Assembly (NCBI GenBank): GCA_963837445.1
Contig: CAWINK010000002.1
Coordinates: 1 to 64,000, forward strand
Direction of reading: 5' to 3'
Source: JACVRW01 sp963837445
GTDB taxonomy: Bacteria; Actinomycetota; Thermoleophilia; Solirubrobacterales; Thermoleophilaceae
Length of the DNA stretch: 64,000 bases
Shown: positions 46,897-55,213 of the stretch, one piece after another
Layout of the letters: each line of letters begins with the position of its first letter
Numbering within the stretch: the stretch's first letter is position 1
Made by a program: the position numbers and the translations under genes
Notes under the pieces: generated by a model
What the model saw: the letters and a program-made list of their open reading frames with translations, nothing else
The model's database searches: none
What the model was told of the DNA's origin: nothing

Positions 46897-47799
46897 ATGC
46901 CGAAGATCGTGGCGGACAAGCAGACGTGGGGGTTCCCGGAGGGGCACGAGATCGCCCCGGGCCGGAGCATCCTGAAGCTACTGGGCGGAGGCAACCGGTA
47001 CGAGGTCTACCTGGTCTGGGACGACCGCCTGTTCAGCGTCATGGTGGCGAAGGTCCTGCGACCGGACCTGGTGGAGGAGGAGTACGCGCTGCGCGGCCTG
47101 CGGCGCGAGATGGACGCGCTGGAGGCGCTCGCCCATCCGGTGCTCCTGCGGGCGTTCGCCTCCCACATCGAGGGCCCGTACCCGCATGTGGTCGTGGAGC
47201 ATCTCGAGGGACCGACGCTGCGCAGGCTGATCAAGAAGAACGGCGCTCTGCCGATCGAGCAGACGCTGCCGCTCGGGCTCCACGTGGCCGCGGTGATCCA
47301 CTACATGGCGGAGGAGGGCTGGGTCCATCTGGACCTGAAGCCGGACAACCTCGTGATGGGCATCCCGCCGCGGGTGATCGACCTGAGCCTCGCGCGCACG
47401 ATCGAGCGCGCGAAGCGGCTCACCGACTACATCGGCACCAACGCCTACATGCCCCCCGAGCAGTGCAACCCGCGTGGCGACGTGGGCCCGCCGGCGGACG
47501 TCTGGGGCCTGGGGGCCACGCTCTACCACGCGGTCGCGGGCAGGCTTCCCTTCAGGCGTCCGCGCACGCGCGACGACGACGCCCCGCTCGAGGACCGCTT
47601 CCCGCAGCTCGAGGACGAGCCGCGTCCGTGGCGGAGGCCGGTGCCGCAGGCGCTATCCGAGGCGATCCTGTCCTGCCTCGAGAAGGACCCCGCCGAACGG
47701 CCGACCGCGGGTGAGCTGGCGATGATGCTGCAGCCGCTGGTGGCGGACCTTCCCGCGCGACTCGTGCTCGGGCGCCGAGGGCCCACCCGGCTGGGCTGA
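46897..47799 (+). CDS. serine/threonine protein kinase with atypical DFG motif
   Basis: A 300-residue kinase domain only, with no membrane helix or sensor domain. ATP lysine K52 (VMVAKVL), catalytic loop HLDLKPDN with D147 and N151, and activation-loop region GTNAYMPPEQCNP. The DFG position reads DLS (D162): the Asp is kept, Phe and Gly are not. The Gly-rich loop is LLGGGNRYEVYLV. It should be active as an Hanks-type kinase. The adjacent acidic protein or the divergent fatty-acid operon may be substrates, but this is a guess. Confidence 0.88.
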   Translation: MPKIVADKQTWGFPEGHEIAPGRSILKLLGGGNRYEVYLVWDDRLFSVMVAKVLRPDLVEEEYALRGLRREMDALEALAHPVLLRAFASHIEGPYPHVVVEHLEGPTLRRLIKKNGALPIEQTLPLGLHVAAVIHYMAEEGWVHLDLKPDNLVMGIPPRVIDLSLARTIERAKRLTDYIGTNAYMPPEQCNPRGDVGPPADVWGLGATLYHAVAGRLPFRRPRTRDDDAPLEDRFPQLEDEPRPWRRPVPQALSEAILSCLEKDPAERPTAGELAMMLQPLVADLPARLVLGRRGPTRLG

Positions 47800-47851
47800 T
47801 GCATTCGCGCCAAGGGTCGTGAGTCTTGCGAACGCCCGGTGTTTCAGGGTC

Positions 47852-48427
47852 ATGCAACCACATCCTTCAAGCGCATATCTCCGCCTGTCTGAGGGTCCGG
47901 ACGACCTGCTCGCCAACGAGCTGTCGCTGACGCGGCGGCTGCTCACGCTGTTCGTGGCGTTCGTGCTCTTCTCGGGCACGACAGTGTTCGCGACGGCGGC
48001 GCTTGACCTCGATCACGGCCTGATCGACAAGGCGCTCGCTGCGAACTCGAAGGCCAGCCACGACGGCGACGGGGACAGCTCCGGCCCGGGCAGCGGCGAC
48101 GACGACGATGACGACGACACCGACACCAAGACCGACACGAAGAGCGACACGAACGGCGCCACGACGAGCGGCAGCGACTCGAAGTCGGACTCGAAGTCAG
48201 ACCAGAGCCGCGATGGCACCACCGACTCGAGCAAGGGCAAGCAGGACACTGACTCGAGCTCGGACGACAACCGCAACGGTGCCACCGATTCGAGCAAGGC
48301 TCAGCAGTCCGACGACTCCAAGTCGGACGACAACCGTGACGGCACCACGGACACGAGCCATGGCGCGTCGAAGAGCATGCGCTCCCACGCCACGAGCGAC
48401 GGCCGCGGAGACCACACCCGCGGGTAG
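47852..48427 (+). CDS. acidic low-complexity secreted or membrane-anchored protein
   Basis: A 191-residue protein (from ATG 47852; a GTG at 47819 is possible). One hydrophobic segment (LTLFVAFVLFSGTTVFATAAL) near residues 32-52 is followed by a long Asp/Ser/Thr/Lys-rich region with poly-Asp (DDDDDDD) and repeated units DNR-G-TD-S-K. No folded domain is recognisable. It is probably an exported, disordered protein that may bind cations. It lies after the Ser/Thr kinase in the same direction, 52 bp on. Confidence 0.55.
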   Translation: MQPHPSSAYLRLSEGPDDLLANELSLTRRLLTLFVAFVLFSGTTVFATAALDLDHGLIDKALAANSKASHDGDGDSSGPGSGDDDDDDDTDTKTDTKSDTNGATTSGSDSKSDSKSDQSRDGTTDSSKGKQDTDSSSDDNRNGATDSSKAQQSDDSKSDDNRDGTTDTSHGASKSMRSHATSDGRGDHTRG

Positions 48428-48457
48428 TCAGCCCGGCGGAGCACGCAGTCACGCGAG

Positions 48458-48484
48458 CGGCCGCGCCCAGGGAGGGCGCGGCCG
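48458..48484. terminator. bidirectional hairpin terminator
   Basis: A perfect 11-bp stem CGGCCGCGCCC (48458-48468) / GGGCGCGGCCG (48474-48484) with a 5-base loop, followed by TCGTCGTTCT on the plus strand. It sits between the convergent acidic-protein gene and the NTF2-like gene, where termination from both directions is expected. Confidence 0.75.
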
Positions 48485-48492
48485 TCGTCGTT

Positions 48493-48885
48493 CTACTCCA
48501 GGCCCGCCGCCTGCCTTGCGCGGCGGGGCGTGGCATAGCCGACTGCGCTGAGGATCTTTCCGTCGCGCACGGTCACGATTGCACCCCACGCTGCGTCCGT
48601 TTCAATGCCGGTGTGGCGGAAGCGCCCTGCAATTCGCTGGACCGTGAGGCAGCGGTCCTCGTCGATGGGCTCGACGCTCTTGAGTGTCCATTGGATCTCG
48701 TCGAACGCCTCCACGACATCCTCCCACCAGCGCTGCAGTCCATCATGGCCGTGGTACGGACCTGGGATCGGAAACTCCGCCCAGTTGCGGATCTCGATCT
48801 CGGGGTCGCACAGCTCGGGAGCCGGATCGCCCCGCTGGAGAGCGTCGAACCAGCGCCCGACGATTGCTACGGCGTCGTCGCTCAC
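48493..48885 (-). CDS. SnoaL-like/NTF2-fold protein
   Basis: A 130-residue protein of the SnoaL-like (NTF2) fold: an N-terminal helix with VGRWFDALQRGD, then CDPEIEIRNWAEFPIPGPYHGHDGLQRWWEDVVEAF and VRDGKILSAVGYATPR. Members are small cyclases, isomerases or ligand-binding proteins; key His/Asp residues in GPYHGHDG are plausible. The substrate is unknown. It is divergent from the lipoprotein gene. Confidence 0.75.
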   Translation of the reverse strand: MSDDAVAIVGRWFDALQRGDPAPELCDPEIEIRNWAEFPIPGPYHGHDGLQRWWEDVVEAFDEIQWTLKSVEPIDEDRCLTVQRIAGRFRHTGIETDAAWGAIVTVRDGKILSAVGYATPRRARQAAGLE

Positions 48886-48947
48886 GCCGACGGATTGTCG
48901 GTCACGGATCGGGACCGCTGGTACCGACGTCCGCTTACCAGGGGGAA

Positions 48948-49529
48948 ATGCATTACACAGCCGTCCGTTTGATGCTTGTAGCGCTGACGTGGACGGTTGG
49001 GCTGGGATGCGGCGATAACCCAGGCGCGCGAGACGGGCGTGCGCAGCATGAGCCGAGCGAGCCCGCCGACCGAGTCATCCCTCCCGGCTGGACAACCTAC
49101 GAGGACCCGAGCTGGGGATACACGGTTGGCTATCCCCACCGCTGGGACCTAGCCGTGCAAAATCGGGTACCGAGCATGGGAGAGCCCATTGTGATCCTTT
49201 CGCTTGCCAGCTTCCCATTACGGCAACACGACGCGGCCTACCCGATGCCTCGCCAGGGCTTCAACGCCGACGAATCTTTCGTGACTATCCAAGAACGGGG
49301 GGCTTCGAAGCCGGGCGAGGGCTCCGTGCCCGCTGACTACCTACGCAGGAGGTCAGGGCTGCGGTTCGCAGACCACTGGTTCGGGTTCACTGACGCCGGA
49401 CGCCACTTTCACGTTCAGGTTGGAGTCGGGGAGTCGGTGCCAGACCCGCTGAAGACGGAGCCCTACCGAATCCTCGACACGCTGCGATTCGACCCGAGCG
49501 TCAAGCCGGACTGGCCGTCGGCCGGTTAA
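48948..49529 (+). CDS. putative lipoprotein
   Basis: A 193-residue protein from ATG 48948 with GGGGGA upstream. A signal peptide ends in VGLGC, a lipobox, so it is probably a lipoprotein anchored at the outer face of the membrane. The rest has PsbP-like features (WTTYEDPSWGYTVGYPHRWDL and ending PYRILDTLRFDPS), typical of small secreted proteins that describe a stress-like fold. G+C content here is lower than nearby. No function can be assigned. Confidence 0.65.
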   Translation: MHYTAVRLMLVALTWTVGLGCGDNPGARDGRAQHEPSEPADRVIPPGWTTYEDPSWGYTVGYPHRWDLAVQNRVPSMGEPIVILSLASFPLRQHDAAYPMPRQGFNADESFVTIQERGASKPGEGSVPADYLRRRSGLRFADHWFGFTDAGRHFHVQVGVGESVPDPLKTEPYRILDTLRFDPSVKPDWPSAG

Positions 49530-49556
49530 CCCATGGCCTGCCAAGTGGACGCAAAC

Positions 49557-50762
49557 TCACGCGGCCGGGTTCTCGATCACCGCGGCGAGGCCCTGGCCCA
49601 CCCCGATGCACATCGTGGCGACGCCGTAGCGGGCGCCCCGGCGGCGTAGCTCCCAGGCGAGCGTGCCGAGCAGGCGGGCTCCCGAGGCGCCAAGTGGGTG
49701 GCCGAGCGCGATGGCGCCGCCGTTCACGTTCAGTCGCTCGTGATCGAAGCCGAGCTCGCGCATCGACGCGAGCACCTGCGATGCGAACGCCTCGTTCAGC
49801 TCCACGAGGTCGATGTCCTTCGGCTCGAGGCCGGCCCGCTCGAGCGCCTTGCGCGAGGCAGGCACGGGTCCGATCCCCATGTAGGCGGGATCCACCCCGG
49901 CCGATGCGCTGCTCACGAGGCGGGCGAGCGGCTCGCGGCCCAGCTCGCGAGCGCGCTCCTCGCTGGCCACCACCACACACGCCGCGCCGTCGTTGATCTG
50001 GGAGGCGTTGCCGGCGGTCACGCTCCCACCCTCGCGGAAGATCGGCCGCAGCCGGGCGAGGGCCTCCAGCGAGGTGTCGGGGCGCGGGCCCTCGTCGGCG
50101 TGGATGGTCACGGGGTCGCCCTTCGGCTGGGGCACGTCCACGGTCACTATCTCGTCGTCGAAGCGGCCGGCCTCGGCGGCGGCCACGGCGCGCTCGTGGG
50201 ACGCGAGCGCGAGGGCGTCCTGGTCCTCGCGCGAGACCTGGTGGCGCTCGGCCACGTTCTCTGCGGTCTCGCCCATCGACTCGGTCGAATAGCGCTCGGC
50301 CAGGCTCGGGTTGATGAAGCGCCAGCCGATGGTCGTGTCCACGAGCTCGCCGTTGCCGCGCGGGAACCCCCGTTCCGGCTTCAGCATCACGAGCGGCGCG
50401 CGTGACATCGACTCGACGCCGCCGGCGAGCACCAGCTCGGCCTCGCCGAGCCGCACCTGGCGCGCGGCCTGGACTATCGCCTCGAGGCCCGACGCGCACA
50501 GGCGGTTGACGGTCGCGCCCGGCACCTCCACGGGCAGCCCCGCGATCAGCGACGCCATCCGCGCGATGTTGCGGTTGTCCTCGCCGGCCTGGTTGGTACA
50601 GCCCATGTACACCTCGTCGACCGTGGCCGGGTCCAGATCGTTGCGCTCCACGGCCGCCTCGATCGTCCGGGCGGCGAGGTCGTCGGGGCGCACCGGGGCG
50701 AGCACGCCGGCATAGCGGCCGACAGGCGTGCGAAGGGCGTCGAGGATCACGGCGTCTCCCAT
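49557..50762 (-). CDS. acetyl-CoA acetyltransferase (thiolase)
   Basis: A 401-residue thiolase. Active-site Cys C89 (NRLCASGLEA), NGGAIALGHPLGASGARLLGT (His) and the C-terminal Cys in TMCIGVGQG are all present, as are GGVESMSRAPLV and ELNEAFASQVLA. This fits the degradative acetyl-CoA acyltransferase group (FadA-like). It would complete the beta-oxidation cycle with the operon at 43.4-46.9 kb although it is a separate transcription unit. Start ATG 50760-50762; divergent from the next gene. Confidence 0.94.
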   Translation of the reverse strand: MGDAVILDALRTPVGRYAGVLAPVRPDDLAARTIEAAVERNDLDPATVDEVYMGCTNQAGEDNRNIARMASLIAGLPVEVPGATVNRLCASGLEAIVQAARQVRLGEAELVLAGGVESMSRAPLVMLKPERGFPRGNGELVDTTIGWRFINPSLAERYSTESMGETAENVAERHQVSREDQDALALASHERAVAAAEAGRFDDEIVTVDVPQPKGDPVTIHADEGPRPDTSLEALARLRPIFREGGSVTAGNASQINDGAACVVVASEERARELGREPLARLVSSASAGVDPAYMGIGPVPASRKALERAGLEPKDIDLVELNEAFASQVLASMRELGFDHERLNVNGGAIALGHPLGASGARLLGTLAWELRRRGARYGVATMCIGVGQGLAAVIENPAA

Positions 50763-50788
50763 GGGGCGGGAGCGTACACTCGGCTCGC

Positions 50789-51106
50789 GTGGACGAGTTC
50801 TCCATGTTCGTCCTCTTCGGAGGGCTGGTGGTAATCGGGATCTTCCTGGCGATCGGGAAGTGGTATCCCGGCTCGGGAGCCGAGCAGGTGGACTGGCGTC
50901 CCACCCGCTCTCCGGAGGTCGAGGCCGAGCTCGAGATCGACGACGTGGACCAGATGCTCGAGGCCCAGAACGCGCGCCGACGGGCGAGCGGCCGCCAGGA
51001 GATCACCGAGGACGACGTCCGCGCACAGGTGGCGGAGGACGAGCGCTGGCGCCAGGAGCTGCGTCGGCGCGCCCGCGAGGGGGATCCACCTCCCGCGGAA
51101 GACTGA
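50789..51106 (+). CDS. small membrane protein of unknown function
   Basis: A 105-residue protein with one N-terminal membrane helix (FVLFGGLVVIGIFLAIGKW) and a charged cytoplasmic tail (QMLEAQNARRRASGRQEITEDD). The tail is Glu/Arg-rich helical. I cannot assign a function. Start is GTG 50789. The stop is 2 bases from the next start, so the two genes are probably one unit. Confidence 0.6.
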   Translation: MDEFSMFVLFGGLVVIGIFLAIGKWYPGSGAEQVDWRPTRSPEVEAELEIDDVDQMLEAQNARRRASGRQEITEDDVRAQVAEDERWRQELRRRAREGDPPPAED

Positions 51107-51107
51107 G

Positions 51108-51587
51108 GTGGCGCGAGTCCTGATCGTCGGCTGCGGCTGCCGCGGCAGCTCGCTCGGAGCGGCGCTCGCGACCTCGGGTCACGCGGTGCGCGGCACGGCG
51201 CGTTCCCCGGCGCGTGTGGCGGACCTCGAAACGGCGGGCATCGAGGGGGTGGTTGCCAATCCGGACCGGCTTGGCACGCTCGTTTCGACCTTGGGCGGCG
51301 TGACGGTCGTGTGCTGGCTGATGGGCAGCGCCGGCGACTCGCCCGAAGTGCACGGCCCGCGGCTCCGCTCCCTGATGGAGCACCTCGTGGATACGCCCGT
51401 GCGCGGCCTCGTCTACGAAGCCACCGGCACGGCGGACGCCGGGCTCCTGGCCCAGGGCGCCTCGATCGTGCGCGAGGCGTCACAGACCTGGCACATACCG
51501 GTGGAGATCGTCCACGCCGACGCGGCGGCGCACGAGGCGTGGCTGGCGGCGATGAAAGCGGCGGTCGAGCGCCTCCTCACCGCGTAG
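51108..51587 (+). CDS. NAD(P)-binding Rossmann-fold protein
   Basis: A 159-residue protein starting with GTG 51108. The dinucleotide motif is VLIVGCGCRGSSLGAALATSGH. The next strands (AVRGTAR, GVVANPDRLGTL, GGVTVVCWLMGSA) follow the short-chain dehydrogenase-like pattern, but the fold is short and no catalytic Tyr-Lys pair is seen. It may be an NAD(P)-binding regulator or an NmrA-like protein. Its stop is followed by a strong hairpin. Confidence 0.65.
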   Translation: MARVLIVGCGCRGSSLGAALATSGHAVRGTARSPARVADLETAGIEGVVANPDRLGTLVSTLGGVTVVCWLMGSAGDSPEVHGPRLRSLMEHLVDTPVRGLVYEATGTADAGLLAQGASIVREASQTWHIPVEIVHADAAAHEAWLAAMKAAVERLLTA

Positions 51588-51602
51588 CGCTCACTCCATC
51601 CA

Positions 51603-51630
51603 GGTTTGCCCCGGCTATGCGGGGCAAACC
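51603..51630. terminator. bidirectional hairpin terminator
   Basis: A perfect 11-bp stem GGTTTGCCCCG (51603-51613) / CGGGGCAAACC (51620-51630) with a GCTATG loop. It lies between convergent genes ending at 51587 and 51651, so it probably ends both transcripts. It is the only strong structure in this 63-bp gap. Confidence 0.75.
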
Positions 51631-51650
51631 GAGATCAAGTGGCGCCCGCG

Positions 51651-52385
51651 CTAGAGCTGGGCGCCCAGGGCGGCGGCCACGATGAGGATGATCGACGCGA
51701 CCGTGAGGATCACGGCGATGGCGATCATCGCGTTCCAGCTGATCGCCGCGGCGAGCTGGCGCCGGGTGCGCACGGTCACGAGGACCTCTGTGGCGGCCGC
51801 GATCTGGTCCGACGTGGGTGCGGCGGCGGGCTCAGCGGGCTCGGCCGGAGCGCCCTCGAGCGGAGCATCCTCTGTCGCCGCCCCGTCTTCCAGCTCCGTG
51901 CCGGGCGGCACGGCCATGAGCGGCGCGTCGGTTGGCGGCGGGGCGGCCCTCGGGCGCGCCGGGGTGATTCCGGCGAGCAGGGCGTCGGTGGCCTGCACCA
52001 GGCGCCGCTCGTGCTCCACGCAGCGGGGGCAGTTGCGCAGGTGGACGTCCAGGCGGCGCCCGTCGCGCTCGTGCACCACGCCGTCGAGCCGGTCGGAGAT
52101 CAGGCCCTCCGCGCGCTCGCACCAGCCGCTGCCCGACAAGGGAGTGACCGTCTGCCGGAGCTCCTTGCGGGCGGCCGCCAGCAGGGGACCGAGCTCCTGC
52201 TCCTCGATGCCCAGCATTTCGGCCACCTGCGACCGCGGCCGGTCGGCGAGCGCCACCAGCGCCAGTGCGCGTATCTCGAGCGGCTCGAGTGCGGGCAGCA
52301 CGGCCTCCACCTCGCGCACGGCCGCCACCGGGTCGACAGGGCCGGCGGGTCTGGCGGGCACTGGTCGCAGCGGCGCGCGCTCCAT
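51651..52385 (-). CDS. sigma4-like HTH fused to a zinc-finger anti-sigma-type membrane protein
   Basis: A 244-residue protein with three parts. Residues about 10-80 (LEPLEIRALALVALADRPRSQVAEMLGI) look like the sigma-70 region 4 helix-turn-helix. Next comes an anti-sigma zinc-finger motif (WCERAEGLISDRLDG...HLRNCPRC), with His-x3-Cys-x2-Cys. An Ala/Pro-rich linker then leads to one membrane helix at the C-terminus (AMIAIAVILTVASIILIVAAA). Start ATG 52383-52385; the frame extends 22 codons upstream. Having both a sigma4-like part and an anti-sigma part in one chain is uncommon and suggests a membrane-tethered regulator. The partner sigma factor is not encoded here. Confidence 0.65.
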   Translation of the reverse strand: MERAPLRPVPARPAGPVDPVAAVREVEAVLPALEPLEIRALALVALADRPRSQVAEMLGIEEQELGPLLAAARKELRQTVTPLSGSGWCERAEGLISDRLDGVVHERDGRRLDVHLRNCPRCVEHERRLVQATDALLAGITPARPRAAPPPTDAPLMAVPPGTELEDGAATEDAPLEGAPAEPAEPAAAPTSDQIAAATEVLVTVRTRRQLAAAISWNAMIAIAVILTVASIILIVAAALGAQL

Positions 52386-52467
52386 GGACCCGACCACAAT
52401 AGCCCTCAGCCGGACATCGAGCTTCGGTACCGTAACCCGACCCGCTTTCACGACTATTGGAGGAACC

Positions 52468-53310
52468 GTGGCGGACTACGCCAAGGACGTGCTCGTGGAG
52501 ACGCAGTGGGTGGAGGACCACCTGAGCGACGACTCCATCCGGGTCGTCGAGGTGGACGAGAACCCGGCGCTCTACGCCGAGGCGCACATTCCGGGAGCGA
52601 TCGGGTTCGACTGGAAGAAGGACCTCCAGGACCAGGTCAAGCGCGACTTCCTCCCCGGGCTCGAGTTCGGCGAGCTGTTCGGCAGCCGCGGGATCTCGAG
52701 CGACCACACGATCGTCCTCTACGGCGACCGCAACAACTGGTTCGCCGCCTACACCTACTGGTATCTCAAGTACTACGGCCACCACAACGTGAAGCTGATG
52801 AACGGGCCACGCGAGAAGTGGATCTCGGAGGGGAGGCCCACCTCCACGGACGTCCCGAGCTACGACGCCCAAGAGCTCTCGGCCGAGGGGGGCGATGAGG
52901 CCATCCGCGCCTGGCGGGACGAGGTCCGGGAGGCGCTCGACAACGACACGCAGCTCGTGGACGTGCGCTCGCCCCAGGAGTTCTCCGGCGAGCTGATCGC
53001 GATGGCGGGCTACGAGCAGGAGGGCGCGCAGCGGGCGGGCCACATTCCGGGCGCAGCCTCGGTGCCGTGGGCCCAGGCGGTCCAGGAGAACGGCACCTTC
53101 AAGTCGGCCGACGAGCTCCGCGAGCTCTACGGCTCCAAGGGCATTACGGACGGCAATCCGATCATCGCCTACTGCCGCATCGGCGAGCGCTCGGCGCACA
53201 CCTGGTTCGTGCTGCACGAACTGCTCGGCCACGACAACGTCAAGAACTACGACGGCTCGTGGACCGAGTGGGGCAACATGGTCGGTGTCCCCATCGAAAA
53301 GGACGTCTAG
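52468..53310 (+). CDS. thiosulfate/mercaptopyruvate sulfurtransferase (rhodanese)
   Basis: A 280-residue protein with two rhodanese domains. The N-terminal domain is inactive-type (EAHIPGAIGFDWKKDL), and the C-terminal one carries the active-site loop CRIGERSAHT with C236. HNVKLMNGPREKW and QLVDVRSPQEFSG are typical of the CysA2-type actinobacterial enzyme. It moves sulfur from thiosulfate to cyanide or a thiol acceptor. GTG 52468 follows GGAGG at 52459-52463. It is divergent from the sigma4/anti-sigma gene. Confidence 0.93.
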   Translation: MADYAKDVLVETQWVEDHLSDDSIRVVEVDENPALYAEAHIPGAIGFDWKKDLQDQVKRDFLPGLEFGELFGSRGISSDHTIVLYGDRNNWFAAYTYWYLKYYGHHNVKLMNGPREKWISEGRPTSTDVPSYDAQELSAEGGDEAIRAWRDEVREALDNDTQLVDVRSPQEFSGELIAMAGYEQEGAQRAGHIPGAASVPWAQAVQENGTFKSADELRELYGSKGITDGNPIIAYCRIGERSAHTWFVLHELLGHDNVKNYDGSWTEWGNMVGVPIEKDV

Positions 53311-53318
53311 AAGACCAT

Positions 53319-53338
53319 CCGGGGGCTCGCGCCCCCGG
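53319..53338. terminator. hairpin terminator between rhodanese and Nudix genes
   Basis: An 8-bp stem CCGGGGGC (53319-53326) / GCCCCCGG (53331-53338) with a TCGC loop. It follows the rhodanese stop by 9 bases and is near the convergent Nudix stop. The stem is strong, but no T-run follows. Confidence 0.6.
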
Positions 53339-53362
53339 GCCCCCGTGGCACGCTGGCCGGTT

Positions 53363-53905
53363 TCAGATCATCGGGCTTACGCGCTCCAGTAGCGACTGCA
53401 CGATCCGCGCGGTCGCTCCCCACACGAGGTGGCCGTCGACCGTGTAGGTGGGCGTCTTGATCGGCACGCCCTTTCGGATCAGCCGCTGCATCTCGTGGCC
53501 CTTCACGAGGTCGACGAGAGCGAACTCGAGCACCTGCTCGACCTCGGTGGCCTGCGGGCGCCATGTCTGGCCGGGCTCGATCAGGCCCACGAACGGGAAG
53601 ATCCGGTAGCCGGTCACGAACGTGCCGACCGGCGGCAGCGCGCCGACCAGCTCGACACCGGAGGGGTCGAGGCCGATCTCCTCGTGTGCCTCGCGCAGGG
53701 CGGTCTCGCGAAGGTCCTCCTCGGGATGGTCCTGGCGCCCGCCCGGGAACGAGATCTCGCCCGCGTGACGGCTCAGGTCGGCCCGCCGCTCCGTGAAGAC
53801 CGCGGTGAGCGGCTCGCGGTAGAGCGGCACGAGCACGGCCGCGTCCTTGTGGCCCGGCGCGTCCATGGCCGCGGCCTCTTCAGGGGTGAGGAGGTACTCC
53901 CGCAC
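53363..53905 (-). CDS. Nudix hydrolase, CoA pyrophosphatase-like
   Basis: A 180-residue protein. The Nudix box is intact: GGRQDHPEEDLRETALREAHEEIGL (two Glu of the REUXEE core present). Its preceding motif LSRHAGEISFPGG is the NuCoA-type extension typical of CoA pyrophosphatases (NudL/YeaB). It probably cleaves CoA into phosphopantetheine and 3',5'-ADP, which would fit the many CoA-thioester enzymes nearby. Start was set at GTG 53903-53905; the frame opens further upstream inside the divergent nicotinamidase. Confidence 0.85.
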   Translation of the reverse strand: MREYLLTPEEAAAMDAPGHKDAAVLVPLYREPLTAVFTERRADLSRHAGEISFPGGRQDHPEEDLRETALREAHEEIGLDPSGVELVGALPPVGTFVTGYRIFPFVGLIEPGQTWRPQATEVEQVLEFALVDLVKGHEMQRLIRKGVPIKTPTYTVDGHLVWGATARIVQSLLERVSPMI

Positions 53906-53924
53906 CGCCCTATTATCGAAGCCC

Positions 53925-54464
53925 GTGCCCGAGGCGCTCATCATCGTGGACTTCCAGAACGACTTCACGCCCGGCGGCGCGCTGGCGGTGCGCGACGGCG
54001 ACAGCATCGCGGGGCGCGTGAACGAGCTGGCCGCCGACCCCCGTTTCGAGCTCGTGGTGGCCACGCGCGACTGGCACCCGGCAGACCACGGCTCGTTCGA
54101 GGAGCGCGGCGGGCCCTGGCCGGTGCACTGCGTGCAGGACAGCGAGGGCGCGCAGCTTCATCCGGCGCTCCAGCAGCAGCACGTGGACGTGGTGATCGAC
54201 AAGGGCACCGATCCGAACACCGAGGGCTACTCCGGCTTCGACGGCACGACGCTGGGCGCGCTGCTCGCGGAGCGCGGCATCGACCGGGTCACCGTGGTCG
54301 GGCTGGCCACCGACTACTGCGTCAAGAACACCGCACTGGACGCGCTGCGCCAGGGCCTTGAGGTGACCGTCGAGCAGGATGCAGTGCGCGGTGTGGACGT
54401 GAACGAGGGTGACTCCGAGCGCGCGCTCGACGAGCTCCGCGCCGCGGGCGCGACGGTCGAGTAG
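53925..54464 (+). CDS. pncA: nicotinamidase/isochorismatase-family hydrolase
   Basis: A 179-residue cysteine hydrolase. The catalytic triad is D9 (VDFQNDF), K93 (IDKGTD) and C132 (TDYCVK), and metal ligands are in TRDWHPADH. This matches nicotinamidases, which make nicotinate from nicotinamide in NAD salvage. Start is GTG 53925; the frame runs upstream into the Nudix start. Followed by the GNAT gene 2 bases after its stop. The regulatory region between the two divergent starts is only 19 bp. Confidence 0.88.
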   Translation: MPEALIIVDFQNDFTPGGALAVRDGDSIAGRVNELAADPRFELVVATRDWHPADHGSFEERGGPWPVHCVQDSEGAQLHPALQQQHVDVVIDKGTDPNTEGYSGFDGTTLGALLAERGIDRVTVVGLATDYCVKNTALDALRQGLEVTVEQDAVRGVDVNEGDSERALDELRAAGATVE

Positions 54465-54466
54465 CC

Positions 54467-55213
54467 GTGATCGAGCGCGTATTCGAGTCGATGTTCCACT
54501 GGTACCGCCTGGTGGGCGTGGCCTCCGAGGGCGCGAGGGCGCTCGAGCGCGACGGCGTGCTTGCGGCCGTCGTGCCGGCCGCGCCGGAGCGCGCGGTGGT
54601 GAACGCGGTGCTGTACCGGAGCGCCGACGGGCTCGAGGCCGCCTACGACGAGGTGGCCGCCGCCTACGGCGAGGTCGGCGCGAAATGGACCGTCTGGGTC
54701 CGGCCCGGGGATGACGCCGCCGCCACCCTGCTCGAGAGCCGCGGGCACAAGTTCGACGCCGAGCCGATGGCCATGGCGCGCCGGCTCGACGGCGTGGAGC
54801 GCCCGCCGGCAGATGCGCTCGCGGACTGGACCGCCGAGGGCTCCGTGGCGGATGTCGGAAAGGTGAACGACCGCTCCTACACCTTCGGCACCGACTCGTT
54901 CTCCCGGGCGCTGCGGGAGCTACCGGACGGCGCGACCCACGTGTACGTCGTGCGCGACGGGGGCGACGCGGTGGGCTGCCTCATGATGATCGACCACGAG
55001 GGCAACAGCGAGGTTCAGATGGTCGCCGTGCTGCCCGAGGCGCGCGGCAAGGGCATCACGCGGAAGCTGCTCGGCCACGCGCTCGCCGACGCCGCAGAGC
55101 GCGGCAACGAGACCACGACGCTGATCGCCACCCCGCTCGGCTACCCGGTCTACGAGCGCGCTGGATTCGAGCCGCTCGGGCGCGTCCCGATGTGGGAGCG
55201 CGTTCCCGCCTAG
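54467..55213 (+). CDS. GNAT-family N-acetyltransferase
   Basis: A 248-residue protein. The N-terminal half (MFHWYRLVGVASEGARAL, ALLESRGHKFDAEPMAMAR) is a GNAT-like accessory region; the C-terminal half has the acetyl-CoA-binding motif VQMVAVLPEARGKGITRKLLGHAL and the YERAGFEPLG end. It acetylates an unknown amine. Its stop overlaps the convergent OsmC stop by 4 bases. Start GTG 54467. Confidence 0.8.
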   Translation: MIERVFESMFHWYRLVGVASEGARALERDGVLAAVVPAAPERAVVNAVLYRSADGLEAAYDEVAAAYGEVGAKWTVWVRPGDDAAATLLESRGHKFDAEPMAMARRLDGVERPPADALADWTAEGSVADVGKVNDRSYTFGTDSFSRALRELPDGATHVYVVRDGGDAVGCLMMIDHEGNSEVQMVAVLPEARGKGITRKLLGHALADAAERGNETTTLIATPLGYPVYERAGFEPLGRVPMWERVPA

